DNA from: Orychophragmus violaceus
Lineage: Eukaryota; Streptophyta; Magnoliopsida; Brassicales; Brassicaceae
Direction: 5' to 3'
NCBI GenBank assembly: GCA_030180135.1
Contig: CM058233.1
Coordinates: 100,214,994 to 100,278,993, forward strand
DNA: 64,000 nt
Below, one piece after another: positions 57,176 through 64,000 of the stretch. Numbering within the stretch: position 1 is the stretch's first letter; the number at the start of each line of letters is the position of its first letter. The notes beneath the pieces are model-generated. The model searched no databases and was not told where the DNA came from. It saw only the letters and a list, made by a program, of their open reading frames with translations. Both the position numbers and the translations under genes were made by a program.

Positions 57176-58153
57176 ATGGATCCAGTGCAACCTCATGGAT
57201 CACAAAGCTCACTCCCTCCTACTTTCCACTCAAGAGACTTTCAATTACATCTCCAACAACAACAGCAACAAGAGTTCTTCCTCCATCATCACCAGCAACA
57301 AAGAAACCAAACCGATCAAGATGATCAAGGAATAAACAGACAAATCAAGATGGATCGTGAAGAGACAAGCGACAACATAGACAACATCGCTAACAACAGT
57401 GGTAGCGAAGGTAAAGACATGATCTTGGGAGAAGGCGGAAGCGGTGGCGGCGGCTCAGGGGGAGATCAGATGACAAGAAGACCAAGAGGAAGACCAGCTG
57501 GATCCAAGAACAAACCAAAACCACCGATTATCATCACAAGGGACAGCGCAAACGCGCTTCGAACCCACGTCATGGAGATCGGTGACGGCTGCGATCTAGT
57601 CGAAAGCGTGGCGACTTTCGCACGCAGACGCCAACGCGGCGTTTGCGTTATGAGCGGTACTGGAAACGTCACCAACGTCACCATACGTCAGCCTGGATCT
57701 CCATCTCCTGGCTCCGTCGTTAGCCTTCACGGAAGGTTCGAGATTCTCTCTCTCTCAGGCTCTTTTCTTCCTCCTCCGGCTCCTCCGACAGCCACCGGAT
57801 TGAGCGTTTACCTTGCTGGAGGACAAGGACAGGTTGTTGGAGGAAGTGTTGTGGGTCCTTTGCTATGTGCTGGTCCTGTGGTAGTTATGGCGGCGTCTTT
57901 TAGCAATGCGGCGTACGAGAGGCTCCCGTTAGAGGAAGATGAGATGCAAACGCCGGTTCACGGAGGTGGCGGAGGAGGAGTAGGAGGATCAATGGAGTCG
58001 CCGCCGATGATGGGAGGACAACTGCCACATCAGCAACAAGCTATGTCGGCTAGTCATCAAGGGTTACCACCCAATCTTCTTGGTTCGGCTCATCAAGGAT
58101 TACCACAGCATGATAATCAGTCGTATTGGTCAACGGGACGACCATCATATTAA
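57176..58153 (+). CDS. AHL24: AT-hook motif nuclear-localized protein, AHL24-like
   Basis: A 325-residue intronless clade-A AHL protein that binds AT-rich DNA and forms homo/heterotrimers through its PPC domain. Residues 24-43 are Gln/His-rich, 82-97 are Gly-rich. One type-I AT-hook lies at 101-117 (RRPRGRPAGSKNKPKPP). The PPC/DUF296 domain spans about 122-247, with the conserved GRFEIL at 187-192, followed by a Gly/Gln-rich tail ending YWSTGRPSY. It reads very close to Arabidopsis AHL24 (At4g22810). AHL proteins repress growth and flowering genes. The ATG at 57,176 gives the family start MDPVQ. Confidence 0.94.
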   Translation: MDPVQPHGSQSSLPPTFHSRDFQLHLQQQQQQEFFLHHHQQQRNQTDQDDQGINRQIKMDREETSDNIDNIANNSGSEGKDMILGEGGSGGGGSGGDQMTRRPRGRPAGSKNKPKPPIIITRDSANALRTHVMEIGDGCDLVESVATFARRRQRGVCVMSGTGNVTNVTIRQPGSPSPGSVVSLHGRFEILSLSGSFLPPPAPPTATGLSVYLAGGQGQVVGGSVVGPLLCAGPVVVMAASFSNAAYERLPLEEDEMQTPVHGGGGGGVGGSMESPPMMGGQLPHQQQAMSASHQGLPPNLLGSAHQGLPQHDNQSYWSTGRPSY

Positions 58154-60256
58154 TCATATACACATTTCTCATCATCGTAGCTAGTTATATGTATATTTAT
58201 AGCTAGCTAACGAATAATCACGAGATTATGAACAAATAAGACTATGACTTTAGTCGAGGATGATGTGGTGGATAAGGATTCGATGGAGCTTCACTATATT
58301 TGGGTCAACATTCATAAGATGAATCAGGTTTTTTCTTTCTTTGTTTTTAGTTCGTAGATCTTTCTATTTGATTTGAATAACATTTTCCTTTGTTTCCTGG
58401 TTTATTTTGATGAATTTTCGTTGCTAGTAGTTTGCATTTGCTTTTATCTTATTGGCTCTAAGTATGGTTTTTCCTTATCAACAATTTATGGTGTTTTTAT
58501 CCGACAATTCTTATTGTTCTTTTGTTTTGCTAATGGGTAACAATTCTTATAGATCGTAACATATTCTGAATATGAAACTATTTGGACACACATGCAAGAG
58601 TTAATTTATATTACTTAGTTGGTATTCGTTATTGCTAAGTTTGAGTTTTCGATAGGGAGAGATAGTTTTATGCTTTTCTAGTCGAAGAAGATGAAAACAA
58701 AACATGTTTAGCTACTTAGTAAATTGTTATATATGCATATTTACACTACAGCTATATACATGAATATATTAGCATACTGTTTTATATAACTCGGGATAAT
58801 TTACTTCTGTGGTCTACGTCAACGCATATTCACTGTGTTACATTATCTCTATTGAATTAAGTGACGAAAAAGTTAAGGAAGTTTCCTAAAATAGAAAACC
58901 ACTTATGTTGGAAAATATTATTGGTATGATGAAAGGATTAAGTTCATCTACAAGTTGAAACATTTATAATGCATGAGATGTTTTCATCTCGTCCTTAATC
59001 ATTACGGATATCCAAATTTCAATCAATAAGCCTATGTTGATAAGATAATGATCACCTTAATTAGTTATTACATGATAATAGATGTGCTATACACATGTCG
59101 TTTGTTGGAGTATATATGTTTAGTTGATGATGAATTAAAGTCACATATATATCCGTAAAAAGACGATATACAAAAACATTATATATTAGCAATCAGCCAA
59201 CCATATGTACAAGTAACCATAATATACATAAAATATAACTGTTTATTATATTTTTATTTAACTGATTCTGCATATATATAAGAAAAAGCTGCAATACCGG
59301 CGGCTTAAACGGGAGCTAACAATTTACGAGAAAAGTAAAGAGGTATGGGAGCTTTATGTGCATGTTCTCTCTACATACACAAGCTTATACGCTTACATAT
59401 TATTAGATCTTTGAGTGTGTGTGTATATGTGGATAAGGAGACAATACATTTGTTCAACTGTTGCCTTGCACGTGCGCTTGCTCATGGATACCATGTTCCT
59501 TTCGGGACTACCAGCTACTTATATTCATGGTGTTTATGCATAATATATAGTCGTGTATATAGATATATAGTGTAGATATTCAGAAAAGGGATATACAAAC
59601 TAAGTTAATGACGTTTTACAATAACAAATAAACATAGAAGACTAAAAAGATCGTCACAAAAAGGACTACAACATATAAGTGAAAGCACGTATTCTTAACG
59701 ACATTACCATGGTTTTATATACATGCTAAAGGTATGAACTTAAATTTTTTTAATATTAAGCATATCTCTAGTTAGTGGTCCATTCGAGTCTAGTTCCTCA
59801 GTTACCTAGTCAGTCAAAAATACCGACTTTCCTAGATAGCGTTAACGCCATTTACGATATGACACTAATAAACGTTGAATTCGGCTGAAATCAATTAATT
59901 CTAAATTAATTATTTATAAAAACAAATAATTTATAATCAGTTTGTTACAATTCGTTCTTCCGTAGAAAAATGTAATCTTCACACTTTCTTAATTAGGGTA
60001 GAATCACAAATTATGAAGCTTTAAACGGGATAGTTACTACATCGTCCCATTATTACAATGACATCCCAACCAACTTGTGAACCACCACAAGAAACAAGTA
60101 CACAAGTGACTTGATTAAGACTTCCACTACATCACAGCACACACACACACACACATTATGCATATCATCTTCACTAAAAGATAATGCAAAAAAAAAAAAC
60201 AATAAAAACTAAAAGGGTTTTGACAAAAGACAAGCACATACTTTTTTCCTTTTTGC
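58154..60256. other. intergenic region between convergent AHL24 and NPF4.1
   Basis: 3' flanks of two converging genes. No gene, tRNA or paired transposon ends recognised. A (CA)n microsatellite lies at about 60,137-60,156. Confidence 0.5.
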
Positions 60257-62353
60257 TTAGTATCTGTTCGCCCAGAAAATATAATTAAAAAGATTAAGAA
60301 TGTTAAGAACACATAAGACCACATAAAACAGCTCCAGTCTGAACTCGTTAACATCTTTTCCCTTGAGCCATCCCGTGACCGCGTTAGTGACATCCACAAG
60401 AACCGTACTGAGGAAGAAACCTAATGCGGTGGAGAACCACCCCAACGCGGTGCTGATGCTCTTCATACTCGCCGGAGATTCTCTATAAAAGAACTCTAAC
60501 ATTCCTCCAATAGTCAACATATCCGAGAAACTAAGCAAAACATACTGAAACTCTAACCAGAAAACAGAGATTTTGATGTTGTTGTGAACCGCCTCATATT
60601 TTCTCTTGATCTCCACGATGGTTGCAATCGCCATTGAAACAGATGTAAGAGCTAAGCCGGCTCCTATGCGTTTCAAATTGAAGCTCATCGATGACCTTTC
60701 GTTCCTTTTTCCAAAGAGTTGGTAGAAAGCTATAGAAGAGAGCATAAATAAGAGAGCAATGGCGTGGAGGGAAGCCGGGGGGATCTCGAAGGAATGCGAG
60801 AGTTTTCTGTTCATCAGCATGCCTTGTTGTACTGAGTAGGTCGCTAGTTGTGCTAAGCAACAGTTCATTACAATTGTACTCGCAAAGATTGGTTGGAGAG
60901 CTAGAAACGTTCTTGTTTCTTCAATATCTCTTGCTGAGATCTTGTTGTTGAACTTCGCTTTATTCAAATACCTGAAAATCATATACCTGTGTTTAGGCTT
61001 TCATTTTTACTGAACCATACTGTGAATATCACATAAATCATAATAACAACAATCTATGGCTTCTGAAATAAACCATTTTTTCACATAAATGTTACAACTT
61101 CTATAAAATTTAGGTAGTCTAATATTCTATCTAAAGTCCGTTTCAACTGAGAAAACAAACGACACAGTACATGATATGAAATATGTTTTTTTTTAATTAA
61201 AAAAAAAATTCATGTATTAAAATCCACAATAAAACATTTTTTTTTTACGATAGTTTGTAGTTGTTCGTTAATTTTTAAATTCCTTAAGAAGTTTACTTTT
61301 AGGACTTAATTAGGAGGTTGATAAAGCTTCATTATGTTAGTTTAGCTGATGCGAATATAAAATATAATTACTTGAATTTGTTGTAATGAATGCTTTTGTC
61401 GGTAGAGCTATGACTTTGCGTCATCTCTGCATCATCGGTTGGAAACCTATTTCGGTTTCTTGCGGCAGAAACAAACACATTCACAATTCTGGTCAAAGGG
61501 CTTCCTGTTGGACGCTTGAATCTATACATCGGGAATCCCACAGCGAAAATAAGGAGTGCAGAGGCTAAAATCGCGGTACAGATGTCGAAGCTGGAGCTCC
61601 ATCCTTTGTTCTCTTCAATCCAAACCATAATTGTTACGGCCAAGAAACCTCCAAGGCAGATAGAGAAGAAATACCAATTGAAGAATCCTGAGATAAGTGT
61701 CTGCTTCCGACAATCAAGCTGGTCTCCTCCATGAGCAGGTAAAGAGGCTTTGACACCTCCAACACCTGTAGCTACTGCATAAAGTCCGGTGAATAGAACC
61801 ACGGATTGAAGAGTCGAAGGAGTATTATCTCCATAAGGTTGTAACTTTGGGATATGAGCTTGGAGGGTCAACAAGATCAAACCCTATAAAAAGGAGTAGT
61901 AGACCTTTAAGTTCTGTATAATTAATATTTTGATTATTTTAAATGATTTTTATTTATTTACCATGAGTTCAATGACACAAAAGAGGATGAAAGCGGTGAA
62001 GCGAGTGAGAAAAGAGTCGGCGACAAAACCACCAAAGATAGTGAGCAAAAACGATGTTCCAGTGAAATTGGTCACCATATTTGATGCTTTGGCTGATGAG
62101 TAATGCAATGATTTCGTAAAGTATGTGATGAAGTTGGTTGAACATGCTAAGAACACCATATTCTCCATCATCTCCACAACTACGTTAACACACACCAAAT
62201 CATTTTTTATAAATAATGAATTTAAGAGTCTTTTCTGTTGGGTTTTAGAATTTTACCACAAGCAATGGAAGCAGCTTTAATCCCACCATGTTTGCCAGGG
62301 ATTGCCTCTTCACCTCTCCAATCTTCAAACCTATCTTCCATCTCGTTCTCCAT
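60257..62353 (-). CDS. NPF4.1: NRT1/PTR family transporter NPF4.1-like (four exons)
   Basis: Membrane carrier of the NPF/POT superfamily. Exons 62353-62257, 62179-61962, 61883-61372 and 60971-60257 join in frame to 513 residues with GT/AG introns. Landmarks: start MENEMEDRFEDWRGEEAIPGKHGGIKAA, VEMMENMVFLACSTNFITYF, NFTGTSFLLTIFGGFVADSFL, GVGGVKASLPAHGGDQ, FFNWYFFSICLGG, YRFKRPTGSPLTRIVNVFV, the large central loop, and SDMLTIGGMLEFFYRESPASM ending IFWANRY. It matches the Arabidopsis NPF4.1/AIT3 (At3g25260) I remember, including the short N-terminus. Members of this subfamily import ABA or GA when tested in yeast; that role here is inferred. The gene looks intact. Confidence 0.91.
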
Positions 62354-62423
62354 CTCTACAATCCCTTCAAAATAAGCATGCATGAATATATTTTCTTGTG
62401 TTGAAATTACCGATGGTGGGTTG

Positions 62424-62433
62424 CTTTATATAG
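62424..62433 (-). promoter_or_regulatory. TATA box of NPF4.1
   Basis: CTATATAAAG on the minus strand, 71-80 bp upstream of the start codon, implying a leader of roughly 40-50 nt. Confidence 0.6.
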
Positions 62434-63180
62434 AAAACTAAGAACAAATTGCGTGAGACGTGTAAAACTAAAGTAATTAAGAGAACAAACGGAAGCAATT
62501 AAGTGTCCATCTTTTTATTTTGTTTGGAAGTTTGCAAATAATGACACTTTCCATTTGTTATCTATTTAGTAAAAAATTTATATATTTCTTAAAAAACTTT
62601 CAGAAATACAAGAATAAATCTTTATTTCTTTTATATGATGAAATCATTATTTTCGTTATTTTAAATTCATGTATTGAAAGTTGTTGTCTAACATGACCAG
62701 GAACTGGTGTAGTTACTAAATGATAAACATGTATCAGTTATAGAATATTTCAAATATTTAGAAGAAAAAAGAAAATTCTCACTTCCTTTTTAAGTAATAT
62801 TGGATATCATGCACTCAAATCAAAAGGTTCACGCATCTACTAATTTTTTCTTCTTATATTCAAAACCAAAATATGCCCCCAAAAAAAAAAATCTAGTTTT
62901 TTAAGCAATTTTTAAAAAAGGGCATTTAGATGTAATTGCATAAGAAAAAAAAAAAAATACAAGCATGTCTATATTGTTTTGGTGCCTAATCCAATAGTAG
63001 CCACCAGCAATAATAATGAAGCAAATTAAACTCACGCCCCGGTCTAAGATGGTTAATAATCAGACCGAAAGAAATATAAAATCTTAGAGCAACCCGATTA
63101 GTAAGCGAACCAACGATTTGTGATCAATCCAAATGAAGGAACAATACAAAACACAATATTAGCTTCTTTTCATTGATGCA
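62434..63180. other. intergenic DNA upstream of NPF4.1
   Basis: AT-rich, with A-runs near 62,879 and 62,944. Nothing recognised. Confidence 0.5.
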
Positions 63181-63189
63181 GCAAATTCA

Positions 63190-63415
63190 TACCTACATGG
63201 GGTCAAATCTCAAAAATGGTTGCTCCTCTTCTCATGGAAAGCGTCAATTTACATGCATTGGAAACAAAGGAATATCAGGCTACATAGAAATCATTTCTCC
63301 TCAAGCGCAAGTGTTATCTTGGATATCAAATCGATTACTGAAAATCGTATCTAAAGTTTGAGACATGAAAGACCTCAGTTCTCCTCAGGGATGATGCAAT
63401 TGTGGCTTGATAACT
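63190..63415 (+). pseudogene. LINE ORF2 C-terminal fragment
   Basis: Plus-strand reading LFSWKASIYMHWKQRNIRLH.., SVILDIKSITENRI-stop-SLRHERPQFSSGMMQLW resembles the last 60-70 residues of plant LINE polyproteins (W..A.IY.IW.ERN.R.H, IRNRI.SLR). One internal stop. No upstream domains remain, so it is a 5'-truncated insertion or relic. Confidence 0.65.
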
Positions 63416-64000
63416 AAACTCCAGTACAGTCTTCCTTTTCGGCTCCGCCATGAGATATCCTATGGATTGAAATCTCTCACTTGGTCTCCGATCGATTTTT
63501 CATCCCAGTCTTTCTTTCATCTTCGACTGCAGGTCTACAACCTTCCATGCGTGCCGGGCGTTCCCTTCATCTCATATTGTGGACTCGACGATCCTATCTC
63601 ACCTCTCTGTTGTTGATCATCTCAATGCATCTTCTCAATTTCGTCGTCTTTTAAGGAAAAGAGACGATACGGTTTCTCCTCCTCTATTGATATATTTCTA
63701 AAGGCCCAATATTTAAGTTAAAAAAAAAGCGAGAGATTTTGATATAAAATAAAAAATAAAAAATAAAAAAGCGAGAGATTAAAAAAAAAGTGAGAGATTA
63801 TAAAATTCAGGAGAGTTCCACGTCAGATATAAGAAAGTGCTAGAAAATTTCTCTCACTTTTATAGTCAAACAAAATATCTAAATGGAACATTTGATATAA
63901 TGTGGTTTTGAGAATATAGGGTTCGATTGGTAATCAAAAGCGCAGCAGTTATATTAGCGGTTAGCGGAAGTGGTAAGCGGTTGAATAATGCAAAACTGTA
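63416..64000. other. unassigned end of window
   Basis: Possible 3' UTR of the LINE fragment, then AT-rich DNA with repeated GCGAGAGATT/GTGAGAGATT words around 63,730-63,800. No gene seen. Confidence 0.4.

Overview
The window is nuclear DNA from a crucifer (Brassicaceae), probably close to Brassica. The genes have plant-type GT/AG introns. Their deduced proteins read as near neighbours of Arabidopsis proteins I recognise: ACR8, the MATE carrier DTX56/RHC1, delta-VPE, a SAUR, AHL24 and NPF4.1. The space between genes is AT-rich and full of plant transposons. Gene identities come from reading the translations against remembered family members; no search was run.

Layout. 1-1.0 kb: unrecognised sequence with a possible LINE tail. 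1.7-3.8 kb (-): six-exon ACR8. 4.4-11.4 kb: gene-free, with a Tourist-like MITE and degenerate telomere-like repeats. 11.4-30.5 kb: an old tandem duplication. Copy A (about 11.43-21.08 kb) carries an intact tRNA-Lys(CUU) and an intact DTX56-like gene. Copy B (about 22.56-30.3 kb) carries a decayed tRNA-Lys and a DTX56 pseudogene with a 1,010 bp microhomology deletion. Because the copies are paralogous, each preserves the empty site of insertions in the other: a full-length LINE with two open ORFs (11.7-17.3 kb) and a MITE (20.5 kb) in A; a 5'-truncated LINE (25.8-27.1 kb) and a minisatellite-bearing TIR element (23.8-24.6 kb) in B. 30.6-32.3 kb: an ORF1-only LINE relic. 32.4-35.4 kb: two Helitron-like elements. 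37.7-39.7 kb (+): intact eight-exon delta-VPE. 40.04-41.30 kb: a Pack-MULE carrying a lipoyl/octanoyltransferase exon. 41.6-41.9 kb (+): SAUR. 43.8-45.3 kb: a PIF/Harbinger-type element carrying four exons of a Mn superoxide dismutase gene. 51.7-56.5 kb (-): a Ty1/Copia element with both LTRs, PBS and PPT, inactivated by stops and a frameshift. 57.2-58.2 kb (+): single-exon AHL24. 60.3-62.35 kb (-): four-exon NPF4.1. 63.2-63.4 kb: a LINE tail fragment.

The six host genes do not form a pathway: amino-acid sensing (ACR8), a MATE carrier tied to CO2/stomatal signalling in Arabidopsis, seed-coat protease, auxin response, AT-hook chromatin regulator and an NRT1/PTR carrier. From memory, DTX56 and AHL24 are near neighbours in Arabidopsis (At4g22790, At4g22810), and delta-VPE and the SAUR are adjacent at another place (At3g20210, At3g20220), so the second pair looks like a two-gene block placed inside the first interval. 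The most interesting material is the transposon biology: two unrelated DNA transposons 2.5 kb apart that have each captured host gene fragments with introns, an apparently young LINE whose two ORFs are in one frame separated by a single TGA, and a duplication that dates and validates several insertions.
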